From Bacillota bacterium (lineage in GTDB: Bacteria; Bacillota; Clostridia; Tissierellales; Gottschalkiaceae): 23,256 bases of DNA. Below are positions 8,283-15,746 of the stretch, piece by piece; the first letter of the stretch is position 1, and each line of letters starts with the position of its first letter. The DNA lies in the NCBI GenBank assembly GCA_023420895.1, contig JAEZUY010000015.1:1-23256 (forward strand), read 5' to 3'. The notes under the pieces are model-generated. The model was not told the origin of the DNA. It worked only from the letters and a program-made list of their open reading frames with translations, and did not search any database. The position numbers and the translations under genes were made by a program.

Positions 8283-8894
8283 ATGACTAGAAAAATAGAT
8301 GCTAGGGGAATACTTTGCCCTAAGCCGGTTATAATGACAAAAAAAGAACTTGAAGGTATGGAGGAAGGCGAACAGCTTCTTACAATAGTTGACAATGAAG
8401 TTGCAAAAGTCAATATGAGCAAGCTCTATACAAATCTTGGATATAATTTTGAAGTAGAAGAGAAGGACGATCTTTTCTATGTGACAGGAGTAAAGGGAGA
8501 AGGAGAAATAGTTTCTGAAGAATCAGGAGAAACTAGAACTTCAGAAAAAGGTTCAGATTACAGAACAGTAGTTTTCATAGATAAAGACTATATAGGCCAT
8601 GGAAACGATGAATTAGGCCATGTTCTTATAAAAACATATATATACACACTTACTGAACTTGAAAACAAACCGAATGCTCTTATATTCGTTAACGGGGGAG
8701 TTAAGCTTACTACTGAAGGATCAGAAGTGCTTGATGATTTAACAAAGCTTTCAGATATGGGTGTTGAAATATATTCTTGCGGTACATGTCTTGACTACTA
8801 CGAGATAGCTGACAAGCTTAAAGTTGGGGAAGTTAGCAATATGTATGAAATAGCCGAACAGCTTTTAAATGCGGATAATACAGTTAAGATGTAG
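8283..8894 (+). CDS. yedF: YedF, sulfurtransferase-like selenium metabolism protein
   Basis: 203 residues from the ATG at 8283. An in-frame ATG at 8265 exists, but it lies before the AAAGGAGAA that serves 8283. The N-terminal TusA-like domain (about 1-75) has the family motif DARGILCPKP with the sulfur-carrying Cys12. The C-terminal DsrE-like half carries C166-G-T-C169 in the YSCGTCLDYY context typical of YedF. The family occurs mainly in anaerobes and is linked by context to selenium or sulfur transfer; the exact reaction is not settled. DUF3343, a proposed Se/S carrier, follows 33 bases later, which supports a joint role. A possible -10 TATAAT lies at 8226-8231 but the -35 is poor. Confidence 0.9.
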   Translation: MTRKIDARGILCPKPVIMTKKELEGMEEGEQLLTIVDNEVAKVNMSKLYTNLGYNFEVEEKDDLFYVTGVKGEGEIVSEESGETRTSEKGSDYRTVVFIDKDYIGHGNDELGHVLIKTYIYTLTELENKPNALIFVNGGVKLTTEGSEVLDDLTKLSDMGVEIYSCGTCLDYYEIADKLKVGEVSNMYEIAEQLLNADNTVKM

Positions 8895-8927
8895 TTTCTG
8901 CATAATATTAAATCGGAAGGTGCAAAT

Positions 8928-9215
8928 ATGATAGAAACAACTATGAATGTAATAACTTTCAGATCTACACATCATGCTATGAAGACTGAAAAAGCTCTTA
9001 AAAATGCGAATCTGGATATAAAGATGATTCCGACACCTAGAGAGATAACTGCAAGCTGCGGTCTCTCTATAAAGTTTAAGGATGAAGACAGAGATGCAAT
9101 ATTTGAGATTCTTAGAAAACTCGTTTCTGAAGAAGGCATAATACTCAAAGGAGTATTTAAAATAGTGAGAACTAAAGAAAAAGTCGAATTAGAAGAGATG
9201 GATATAGATGAATAA
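8928..9215 (+). CDS. DUF3343 protein, putative Se/S carrier
   Basis: 95 residues, full length for DUF3343. It has the family pattern of an early F-x-S-T-H-x-A-M-x-x-E segment, P-T-P-R-E-I and the single-cysteine S-C-G-L-S-I motif near residue 44, the likely carrier thiol. The ATG follows GGAAGG. The gene lies between yedF and the MscS gene. Its last bases overlap the MscS start by 8, indicating translational coupling. The Se/S carrier role is a family proposal based on neighbourhood, not proven chemistry. Confidence 0.85.
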   Translation: MIETTMNVITFRSTHHAMKTEKALKNANLDIKMIPTPREITASCGLSIKFKDEDRDAIFEILRKLVSEEGIILKGVFKIVRTKEKVELEEMDIDE

Positions 9216-10125
9216 TGTTGTAGATGGAATAGGAGATACGGTCACTGAGGGAGTGGGAAATATAGAACAGGCCGCCAGCAAATACTGGATAATAGATAAA
9301 CTGTTCGGAGATCTCAATCTGGCAAATATAGTGAATGGAATCATAACGATTCTGATAATTCTGATTCTTGCCAAATTATGTATATTTCTTTCTGAAAAAG
9401 CTGTGCATAAGTTTTTTTCAAGAAACAAGAAGATGAAAAAATTCGGAATGCAGGCGAGAAAAGCAGATACTCTTTCTGTGATTATACAGAGTCTCATTAA
9501 ATATTTCATATACTTCATAGCAGGACTTATGATTCTGCAGCAGATAGGCATAGAGACCAAATCTTTAATAGCCACTGCCGGAGTCGGAGGAGTTGCAATA
9601 GGTTTTGGAGCCAAATCTCTAGTACAGGATGTAATAACAGGATTCTTCATACTTTTTGAAGATCAGTATTCTGTAGGAGAGCATATTCAGATAGACCAGT
9701 TTGAAGGTATAGTCGAGGATATGCAGATAAGAGTTACAAAGATAAGAGATTTTACAGGTGAGCTTCATATAATTCCTAACGGCCAGATTGCAGTAGTTAC
9801 TAATAAGAGCAGAGGAAGCATGAAGGCTGAAATGGACTTGAGAATTTCTTATGATGAAGATGTAGACAAGGTATTCAGACTCATTGAAGAAGTATCGGAG
9901 AAAGTCAAAGAAAAGCATAGAGGAGATATAACTGTAGGTCCTGTCATAAATGGAATTGCAGAATTCACAAATCAGGATATGAGAATTAACGTCTATGCAA
10001 TGACTGAACCTGGAAGTCAGTACAGAGTAGGATACGATATGAGAAGAATGACTGTAGAATATCTTGTTGAGAATGGAGTAAATATAAGAAATCTTAGAAA
10101 GATAACTATTGAAAATGAAGAATAG
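9208..10125 (+). CDS. Small-conductance mechanosensitive channel (MscS family)
   Basis: 305 residues, close to the classical MscS length. Membrane segments lie near 40-62, 95-113 and 118-150. The last is the pore helix, rich in G and A (TAGVGGVAIGFGAKSLVQD), followed by the conserved FEDQYSVGEHI that enters the beta domain. It would open on membrane tension and release osmolytes on hypo-osmotic shock. The start ATG lies inside the end of DUF3343, so expression is coupled to it. The DUF951 gene follows after 11 bases. The ribosome binding site (AGAG about 10 bases upstream) is weak, consistent with coupling. Confidence 0.93.
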   Translation: MNNVVDGIGDTVTEGVGNIEQAASKYWIIDKLFGDLNLANIVNGIITILIILILAKLCIFLSEKAVHKFFSRNKKMKKFGMQARKADTLSVIIQSLIKYFIYFIAGLMILQQIGIETKSLIATAGVGGVAIGFGAKSLVQDVITGFFILFEDQYSVGEHIQIDQFEGIVEDMQIRVTKIRDFTGELHIIPNGQIAVVTNKSRGSMKAEMDLRISYDEDVDKVFRLIEEVSEKVKEKHRGDITVGPVINGIAEFTNQDMRINVYAMTEPGSQYRVGYDMRRMTVEYLVENGVNIRNLRKITIENEE

Positions 10126-10136
10126 AGGTAAAATTT

Positions 10137-10319
10137 ATGTCTGATTATAAAGTTGGAGATATAGTTATGATGAAAAAAGGGCATCCGTGCGGTGCCAATG
10201 AATGGGAAATAACTAGAACAGGTATAGATTTTAAACTTAAATGCGGGGGCTGCGACAGACAGATAATGCTCCCCAGAAGAGAATTTTTAAAGAAAGTGAA
10301 GAAAAAAATTTCGGAATAG
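10137..10319 (+). CDS. DUF951 family protein (YyzM-like)
   Basis: 60 residues with a TAGAGGT ribosome binding site overlapping the MscS stop. It has the DUF951 pattern: VGDIVMMKKGHPCG, NEWEITRTGIDFKLKC and CGGCDR. H16, C18, C36 and C39 could bind one zinc ion, and the fold is probably a small beta barrel. Function is unknown; in Firmicutes the family is found next to rpsF, as here. It is the last gene before a terminator. Confidence 0.85.
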   Translation: MSDYKVGDIVMMKKGHPCGANEWEITRTGIDFKLKCGGCDRQIMLPRREFLKKVKKKISE

Positions 10320-10320
10320 A

Positions 10321-10351
10321 AAAGATGCACATAAAAATGTGCATCTTTTTT
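10321..10351 (+). terminator. Terminator after the yedF-DUF951 operon
   Basis: A 12-base stem AAAGATGCACAT/ATGTGCATCTTT around an AAAA loop, with T's through 10351. Confidence 0.92.
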
Positions 10352-10361
10352 AATTTATTTC

Positions 10362-10390
10362 TTGCTAATACTAATTCTAAATGTTATAAT
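10362..10390 (+). promoter_or_regulatory. Promoter of rpsF-ssb-rpsR
   Basis: TTGCTA (10362-10367), a 17-base spacer and TATAAT (10385-10390), with TG one base before the -10 (extended -10). Transcription should start near 10397, giving a leader of about 65 bases. Confidence 0.75.
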
Positions 10391-10409
10391 CAAGTGTATG
10401 GTTTAAATC

Positions 10410-10440
10410 CTTGCTCTATATTTAATATAGAGCCGTTAAG
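10410..10440 (+). promoter_or_regulatory. Probable S6:S18-binding rpsF leader motif
   Basis: The leader folds into an upper stem CTCTATA/TATAGAG (10414-10420 with 10426-10432). Then come CCG at 10433-10435 and a short lower stem CTTG/TAAG (10410-10413 with 10437-10440). A hairpin with an unpaired CCG just 3' of the upper stem is the hallmark of the known bacterial rpsF leader, which copies the S6:S18 site on 16S rRNA. An alternative fold pairs 10413-10421 with 10425-10433. The AGGAGGTG ribosome binding site starts 7 bases downstream, fitting autogenous translational control. Confidence 0.6.
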
Positions 10441-10461
10441 TCCAAGAGGAGGTGTAAGTAG

Positions 10462-10749
10462 ATGAAGAGAGATTACGAAGGAGTATTTATATTCGCACCT
10501 ACAACAGGTGAAGAAGAAAGAAATAACTTACTTGAAAGATTCAAAAGCATAATAGAAGCAGCTGGTTCTGTTACTAACCTAGATGAGTGGGGATCAAGAA
10601 AACTAGCTTATGAAATCGAAGATTTCAAAGAAGGATATTATGTACTAATAAACTTTGAAGCAGAATCATCAGTAGTTCAAGAATTAGAAAGAATTAGCAA
10701 GATAAACGACTCTATAATCAGAAACATGATAATAAGAGTTGACGAGTAG
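10462..10749 (+). CDS. rpsF: Ribosomal protein bS6
   Basis: 95 residues, the normal length of bS6, a small-subunit protein that binds 16S rRNA together with bS18. The N-terminus contains YEGVFIFAP, and the middle has GSVTNLDEWGSRKLAYEIEDFKEGYYVLINFE, split by the usual beta-alpha-beta pattern. The ATG follows AGGAGGTG by 7 bases. It heads the classical rpsF-ssb-rpsR operon. A leader motif upstream suggests feedback control by the S6:S18 complex. Confidence 0.98.
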   Translation: MKRDYEGVFIFAPTTGEEERNNLLERFKSIIEAAGSVTNLDEWGSRKLAYEIEDFKEGYYVLINFEAESSVVQELERISKINDSIIRNMIIRVDE

Positions 10750-10775
10750 TTAAAATATCTTGGAGGTGCTTTATT

Positions 10776-11276
10776 TTGAATAATGTTTCACTAGTTGGAA
10801 GATTAGTAAGAGATCCTGAACTGAGATATCTTCCAAATGGAGGTCAGGCAGTAGCAAGAATGACTCTTGCTGTCGACAGAGAATATTCTAGACAGCAGAA
10901 GCAGGATGCAGAACAGGCAGGAAGACCTACAGCCGATTTTATATCTATGGTTGCATGGGGGAAAACAGCTGAATTCTGTGCAAATTATCTTGAAAAAGGG
11001 AATAGAGCTTCTGTACAGGGAAGAATAACGACAGGAAGTTATGAAGGAAGAGACGGAAAAAGAGTTTATACGACAGATGTCACTATAAGCAATATAAGTC
11101 CGATAGATTGGAAAAGCTCATCAGGAAATATGAGCTCCTCATTTAATCAGTCTAATTATGATCAGAGAAGTCAGGGATATGACAGAAGTCAGAACAATGA
11201 CGGAAATCATGGAAATGACTTCGGCGGTGATTTAGGTTTTGATGATGTCGTTAACGATGACGACATCCCATTCTAA
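10776..11276 (+). CDS. ssb: Single-stranded DNA-binding protein
   Basis: 166 residues. The OB-fold domain (about 1-107) begins NNVSLVGRLVRDPELRY and contains SMVAWGKTAEFCANYL and VQGRI. It is followed by a flexible Ser/Asn/Gln/Gly-rich linker and the acidic tip DDDIPF, the docking peptide for replication and repair partners. The start is TTG at 10776 behind TGGAGGTG; no ATG fits the domain start. It binds single-stranded DNA at forks. Its position between rpsF and rpsR is the standard one. Confidence 0.97.
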   Translation: MNNVSLVGRLVRDPELRYLPNGGQAVARMTLAVDREYSRQQKQDAEQAGRPTADFISMVAWGKTAEFCANYLEKGNRASVQGRITTGSYEGRDGKRVYTTDVTISNISPIDWKSSSGNMSSSFNQSNYDQRSQGYDRSQNNDGNHGNDFGGDLGFDDVVNDDDIPF

Positions 11277-11297
11277 TATAAAAGGAGGTAAACAGAA

Positions 11298-11528
11298 ATG
11301 GCAGGCGGAAGAAGATTTAGAAGTAGAAGAAAAGTTTGCAGCTTCTGTGCAGACAAAAAATCTACTATAGATTATAAAGATGTAAACAAGCTTAAAAAGT
11401 ACATTACTGAAAGAGGAAAAATACTTCCTAGAAGAGTTTCAGGAAACTGTGCTATACATCAAAGAGAAATAACAAAGGCTATAAAAAGAGCAAGACAAGT
11501 TGCTTTTTTACCATATACAGCAGAATAA
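11298..11528 (+). CDS. rpsR: Ribosomal protein bS18, zinc-binding form
   Basis: 76 residues with an AAGGAGGT site 8 bases before the ATG. The core YKDVNKLKKYITERGKILPRR and the C-terminal QREITKAIKRARQVAFLPY are standard bS18. C14-x2-C17 and C51-x2-H54 form a four-ligand zinc site, so this is the C+ form. No zinc-free paralogue is visible in the window. It partners bS6 in the 30S platform and is the last gene of the operon. Confidence 0.97.
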   Translation: MAGGRRFRSRRKVCSFCADKKSTIDYKDVNKLKKYITERGKILPRRVSGNCAIHQREITKAIKRARQVAFLPYTAE

Positions 11529-11531
11529 TTT

Positions 11532-11558
11532 AAAGCGTCGACTCTGTCGGCGCTTTTT
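11532..11558 (+). terminator. Terminator after rpsR
   Basis: An 11-base stem (11532-11542 with 11546-11556, one G-T pair) around a TCT loop, GC-rich and ending in T's through 11558. Confidence 0.9.
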
Positions 11559-11591
11559 CGATATATATGAGAAATAGAAAAGAGTGAAAAA

Positions 11592-12533
11592 ATGAATGAT
11601 AAAACGAATTTAGGAAAGGATTTAGCAATTGCGTCTATAATAACGATAATAGCCGGGATTGCCGGTTTCGGATTTTTTACGCCGATAGCCCTTCTATTTC
11701 CTGTTTCAGGAATAGTAGTAGGAGTAAAGTATGGACATAAATACTCACTAGTTCCGCATATAGCTGCAGCAGTCGTGTTTTTACTGATTTTCGGAATAAA
11801 ATCGGCACCTCTAGTAGCGTTTTTAGCAGGAGTTTCGTTCATATCTTCGAAAAGTATAAACAGAAGAGAAGTCATATCTGAAAGACTCGTAAAATCTACA
11901 GCATATATGATTGTATTCATAATAGCTGTGCTTTTAATAGCTAAATTCGCTTTCGGATTCGACTATATAGAGGAAACAGTACAAAATAATATGACTATAA
12001 TAGATAATTATATAGATGAAGTTCAGAAGATGGGTATAGATTATAATAAGGAGCAGATTGAAGAAATTCAGAGACTTCAGCCTCAGATTGCAAATATAAT
12101 AAAAATGAATACACCTTCAATACTTCTGATAACATCATTTGGAATAAGTGCAGTATCTAACGGAATAGCTTCTTATATAATAAGAAGAAGGAATATAAAG
12201 ATATTAGCGCCGATGAAACTGAGCAGATTCAGAGTGAGTATGAAATTTTCAGTAGCGGCCCTGGTGATATTCATAATCTCATTTATAATCAAATTTATAA
12301 ATGCAGAATATTATAATGTAGTAGTCAGCAATCTGACACTGATTTTCTATTTTGTGCTTCTGCTTCAGGGGCTGGGAGTTATATCCTATGCTCTAGAAAG
12401 ACTCAGAGTTCCGAAGTTCATAAGGGTGGCAATACTGATCATAAGTATATTCAGCGTATTTATGACTGCAGTGATTTCAATTATAGGAGCCATAGACCTT
12501 GTGTTTAACTTCAGGAAAATAAGAGAATTATAG
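11592..12533 (+). CDS. yybS: YybS family membrane protein (DUF2232)
   Basis: 313 residues of mostly hydrophobic sequence, with about eight membrane segments (roughly 11-47 in two, 55-85, 105-128, 173-190, 217-240, 247-267 and 275-303). It starts with a short charged cytoplasmic end. Identity rests on the DUF2232 style (FFTPIALLFPVSGIVVG) and on the conserved order yybS-gdpP-rplI. The function is unknown; the fold resembles substrate-binding subunits of vitamin transporters in general character only. The ATG at 11592 has a weak AGAGTG site. No clear promoter is seen in the 33 bases after the rpsR terminator. The stop is 14 bases before the gdpP start. Confidence 0.85.
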   Translation: MNDKTNLGKDLAIASIITIIAGIAGFGFFTPIALLFPVSGIVVGVKYGHKYSLVPHIAAAVVFLLIFGIKSAPLVAFLAGVSFISSKSINRREVISERLVKSTAYMIVFIIAVLLIAKFAFGFDYIEETVQNNMTIIDNYIDEVQKMGIDYNKEQIEEIQRLQPQIANIIKMNTPSILLITSFGISAVSNGIASYIIRRRNIKILAPMKLSRFRVSMKFSVAALVIFIISFIIKFINAEYYNVVVSNLTLIFYFVLLLQGLGVISYALERLRVPKFIRVAILIISIFSVFMTAVISIIGAIDLVFNFRKIREL

Positions 12534-12547
12534 ACTTGGAGGCGGTC

Positions 12548-14470
12548 ATGAATAAAATCATAAAGGGACTAATGATACTTTATATATTCGGAGCATCAGT
12601 TATGGCTTACAAGTATCATATTCCTCAGATATTCATAGTAAATATAGTTCTGCTTCTTCTCATTCTTATAGATGAATTTATGATATTGAGAAAAAACAGA
12701 AGAGAGATGAAACTCAGAAAACTTGTGAAAATAGAAGATGAGATACTGTTTTCTCCAATTCCATTTACAGTACTGGATAATAAGGGAAAAATAATCTGGC
12801 ATAATGAGAGTTTTGATAATATAACGGGGATTAATAATCCTGAAGGAAGCTTTATATTCGATGCGCTTCCTCAGTTCAATGTTGAAAAACTTTATTCAGA
12901 TGATAAATACATTTACAAGCTGAGAAATAATCATTACAAAGTTATAAGAGAGATATCATCAAGTGAAGAAGCAGGAAAGATAATAAGAGTCTACCTTATA
13001 GATGTATCTGAAAGAGAGAATATTCTTTACAGATATTCAGAAAGGGAGCTCGTAATAGGAATCGTATATATAGACAACTTCGAAGATATATTCGGGATGG
13101 AAAGCAATATTGACCAGAACAAAGGGCTGGCAAAGATAGACAATCATATATACGTGCTTTCAAACAGAATAAACGGATTTGCAGAGAAAATAGATGAATA
13201 CAGATACCTGCTTTTCTTTGAAAAAAGATATCTGGAGTTTCTTGAAAATAGGAAATTTGAAATTCTGGATGATGTTAAAAAGATAGATTTCGGAGGAAAA
13301 CTTCCTGTGACTATAAGTATAGGAATAGGATCAGGAGGAAAGAATATAAAAGAGAACTATTATTTTGCAAAGACTGCAATGGATCTTGCACTCGGAAGAG
13401 GAGGAGACCAGGCAGTTATTAAATCAGGAGAGAAACTCACTTTCTACGGAGGAAAGACGAAAGCTGTAGAGAAGAGAACTAAAGTCAAGGCGAGAGTTAT
13501 GGCTCATGCTTTAAGAGGAATAATAGACCAGTCTGACACAGTTTTTATTATGGGACATAAAAGTCCAGACCTCGACTGTTTCGGGGCTGCAATAGGAATG
13601 TACCGAGTTGCAAAATCAAGAGGAAAAAAAGCCTATATTGTCATGAACGGAGTCAGCGCTTCTATAAATCTGATTTATCAGAAACTGAAAGAGAATCACA
13701 GTGAATATATAGATAATATAGTAGATTCGAAAGAAGCCAAGAAACTCATCACTGAAAGCAGTGTGGCTATAGTTGTTGATACTCATAAGTACAATCATGT
13801 GGAATCAGAAGAGTTTCTGAGAAAAGTTGATAACAAAGTCGTTATTGACCACCACAGAATGGGTAAAGATGTTATAGAGGACACTATATTAAGCTATATT
13901 GAGACGTACGCTTCGTCTACATGTGAACTGGTGACAGAAATACTGATGTATATTGCAGAGGATGCAAATCTTCAGAAAATAGAGGCAGAAGCTCTTCTTT
14001 CAGGAATTTCGCTGGATACTAAGCAGTTTTCAGTAAAAACTGGAGTAAGAACTTTCGAGGCCGCAGCTTACTTGAGAAGAAAAGGCGCAGATACCGAAAT
14101 GGTGAGGGAGCTTTTCAGAAATAATATCAGAGATCTTAAAATAAAAGCTATGGCTATTGAAGAAGCGGAGATTGTAAACGGCAATATAGCAATTGCAAAG
14201 ATAAAAGATGTAACAGAGAGCGCAAATCTGATAGCGGCTCAGACAGCGGATGAACTCCTCAATACAACTTCTACTGAAGCGACGTTTGTTTTCTCGCAGC
14301 TGGAATCAGGAATCCATATTTCAGCAAGGTCAGTAGGAGAAGTCAACGTTCAGATAATAATGGAGAAAGTGGGAGGCGGAGGCCATCTCAATTCTGCAGG
14401 AGCCAGACTCGATACAGATATGGACGATGCTGTTGCTCAGGTCAAAAATTTGATTAAAGAGCAGCTTTAG
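12548..14470 (+). CDS. gdpP: Cyclic-di-AMP phosphodiesterase GdpP
   Basis: 640 residues from the ATG at 12548, which has GGAGG at 12538-12542. A TTG at 12536 is in frame but overlaps that site. Order: two membrane helices (about 5-20 and 29-48), a PAS-like domain (about 67-150), a degenerate GGDEF domain (about 160-290) lacking the catalytic GGDEF, then DHH and DHHA1 domains. Catalytic motifs are intact: G-H337-K-S-P-D341-L-D343, D434-H435-H436 and GGGGH at 609-613. The family hydrolyses c-di-AMP to pApA, controlling potassium transport, osmolyte balance and wall stress. It sits between yybS and rplI as in other Firmicutes. An MscS channel nearby fits an osmotic theme, but that link is inference. 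Confidence 0.95.
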   Translation: MNKIIKGLMILYIFGASVMAYKYHIPQIFIVNIVLLLLILIDEFMILRKNRREMKLRKLVKIEDEILFSPIPFTVLDNKGKIIWHNESFDNITGINNPEGSFIFDALPQFNVEKLYSDDKYIYKLRNNHYKVIREISSSEEAGKIIRVYLIDVSERENILYRYSERELVIGIVYIDNFEDIFGMESNIDQNKGLAKIDNHIYVLSNRINGFAEKIDEYRYLLFFEKRYLEFLENRKFEILDDVKKIDFGGKLPVTISIGIGSGGKNIKENYYFAKTAMDLALGRGGDQAVIKSGEKLTFYGGKTKAVEKRTKVKARVMAHALRGIIDQSDTVFIMGHKSPDLDCFGAAIGMYRVAKSRGKKAYIVMNGVSASINLIYQKLKENHSEYIDNIVDSKEAKKLITESSVAIVVDTHKYNHVESEEFLRKVDNKVVIDHHRMGKDVIEDTILSYIETYASSTCELVTEILMYIAEDANLQKIEAEALLSGISLDTKQFSVKTGVRTFEAAAYLRRKGADTEMVRELFRNNIRDLKIKAMAIEEAEIVNGNIAIAKIKDVTESANLIAAQTADELLNTTSTEATFVFSQLESGIHISARSVGEVNVQIIMEKVGGGGHLNSAGARLDTDMDDAVAQVKNLIKEQL

Positions 14471-14510
14471 TATATATTATTATATATAAGAGAAAGGGAG
14501 AGATAGATAG

Positions 14511-14960
14511 ATGAAAGTAATTTTACTAGAAGATATCAAAAATGTAGGGAAAAAAGGAGAAGTTATAAACGCTAAGGACGGTTATGCAAGAAACTATCTT
14601 TTTCCAAGAGAGCTTGCAGTAGAAGCTAATAAAGCGAATATGAAAAAGCTTCAGGACAAAATAGAGTCTAAAGAGTATCAGGATGAGCAGGATAAATCTG
14701 CAGCTGAAGAAACAGCCGGAAAAATAAAAGAAATAGAGCTGACTTTCAAACAGAAAGTTGGAGAGAACGGAAAACTTTTCGGTTCTATAACTACTAAAGA
14801 TATAGCTGACGAGTTAAAAGAAAAACATGATATAGAAGTGGATAAAAGAAAAATTGAACTTGAGGACGGACAGATAAAAGAACTTGGAGTTTCAAATGCA
14901 AAGATAAAACTTTATCCTGGAGTAGTTGGAGAACTGAAAGTGAAAGTTGAAGAACTTTAA
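14511..14960 (+). CDS. rplI: Ribosomal protein bL9
   Basis: 149 residues, normal bL9 length. The N-terminal rRNA-binding domain (1-50) begins MKVILLEDIKNVGKKGEV and contains GYARNYLFP. A long charged connecting helix (about 45-75) leads to the C-terminal domain with GKLFGSITTKDIA. The GGGAG site lies 10 bases before the ATG. Forty AT-rich bases separate it from gdpP, so it is probably in the same transcript. It is followed by a strong terminator. Confidence 0.98.
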   Translation: MKVILLEDIKNVGKKGEVINAKDGYARNYLFPRELAVEANKANMKKLQDKIESKEYQDEQDKSAAEETAGKIKEIELTFKQKVGENGKLFGSITTKDIADELKEKHDIEVDKRKIELEDGQIKELGVSNAKIKLYPGVVGELKVKVEEL

Positions 14961-14976
14961 TATTAAGTATAGATTA

Positions 14977-15008
14977 AAAAAGGACCTGAGATTTCTCAGG
15001 TCCTTTTT
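14977..15008 (+). terminator. Terminator after rplI
   Basis: Stem GGACCTGAGA/TCTCAGGTCC (14982-14991 with 14994-15003), extended by A and T runs to 14977-15008. The A run on the left would give a T run on the other strand, so it may also stop transcripts coming from the GNAT gene. Confidence 0.92.
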
Positions 15009-15045
15009 ATTTTCTTAATAAAATCTTAATAATAAACCGTTTTTC

Positions 15046-15102
15046 TGTGGAAAAGTTCGAGTTATCCACAGATACATGAAGTTATACACAGAGTTATCCA
15101 CA
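15046..15102. promoter_or_regulatory. Cluster of four DnaA boxes next to an AT-rich stretch
   Basis: Two perfect TTATCCACA boxes (15062-15070 and 15094-15102), one TTATACACA (15082-15090) and one opposite-strand TTTTCCACA (complement of 15046-15054) lie within 57 bases. The three plus-oriented boxes start 20 and 12 bases apart. Just left, 15009-15040 is nearly all A and T and holds TCTTAATAA twice (15013-15021 and 15024-15032). The last box overlaps the stop codon of the minus-strand GNAT gene. DnaA binding is very likely; whether it acts as an origin, a titration site or a regulator is open. Confidence 0.75.
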
Positions 15103-15708
15103 GTTATTCTGTATTCTGTTAAAATAAACATTCTTGAGTTTCATTCTATAGTAAACCAGAATAAAAAGGTCTGCAAGAAGAATATAAGTCCGATTTTCAG
15201 CCTGAGCAGGATCTTTTATAAGTTCGTGTTTCATATCTTTAAACTGCTCAGGAACGACAACTTTATACTCACGCTTCACTTCAAAGCCCAGTTTTCTGTA
15301 ACATTTCAGGGCTCTGAAATTATATTTTCCAACGTCAAGAAGCATAGTCTTCATATTCATAGTATTGAAATAGTAATCGAGAAATCCGATTAGGGCTTCA
15401 GTCCCATATCCCATTCCCAGATAATTTTCATCAAATGTTATACCTAGAATGGCAGATTTAAAAATTCTGTTTATATTTCTGATACTTATGAAACCTATCG
15501 TTTTATTTTCAGATATGCTTCTGACAGCATAAGATTTAAGTCTGGGGTAATTCATCCTGTAATCGTACCAGAGTTCAGGATCGCCGTCCGATGCATCCAG
15601 AAAATCATATTCTTTTATTAAGAGATCTCTGTTTCTTTTCCATTTGAACATGTCATAGACATCTTCAATTTTCAGTTCATCTATCAAAAGTCTGTCGGTT
15701 TTAATCAT
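15094..15708 (-). CDS. GNAT family N-acetyltransferase (RimJ/RimL type)
   Basis: 204 residues. The N-terminus TDRLLIDELKIEDVYDMFKW is typical of RimJ/RimL-like GNAT enzymes. The acetyl-CoA loop is N95-Y-L-G98-M-G100-Y-G, with N in place of the usual Q or R. It is followed by a motif-B-like segment, YNFRALKCYRKLGF. The family moves an acetyl group from acetyl-CoA to an amine of a protein end, antibiotic or metabolite; the target here is unknown. Residues from about 165 to 204 form a C-terminal extension beyond the usual domain, ending within the DnaA boxes. The ribosome binding site is weak. It lies 38 bases downstream of the flavodiiron gene and is probably co-transcribed with it. Confidence 0.85.
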   Translation of the reverse strand: MIKTDRLLIDELKIEDVYDMFKWKRNRDLLIKEYDFLDASDGDPELWYDYRMNYPRLKSYAVRSISENKTIGFISIRNINRIFKSAILGITFDENYLGMGYGTEALIGFLDYYFNTMNMKTMLLDVGKYNFRALKCYRKLGFEVKREYKVVVPEQFKDMKHELIKDPAQAENRTYILLADLFILVYYRMKLKNVYFNRIQNNCG

Positions 15709-15746
15709 ATTTTATTTCTTTCTAAACCAGAAATTTCTATTCGAAA

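Noticed and set aside
9189..9918. Minus-strand frames of 153 and 99 codons across the MscS gene
   Set aside because: Antisense to conserved channel sequence; the hydrophobic look comes from the complement of the membrane segments.
15009..15102. The DnaA-box cluster as the chromosomal origin itself
   Set aside because: Neighbouring genes converge on it and highly expressed genes on both sides share the plus strand, opposite to what an origin would show; dnaA and dnaN are not in the window. Kept as an off-origin cluster unless GC skew says otherwise.
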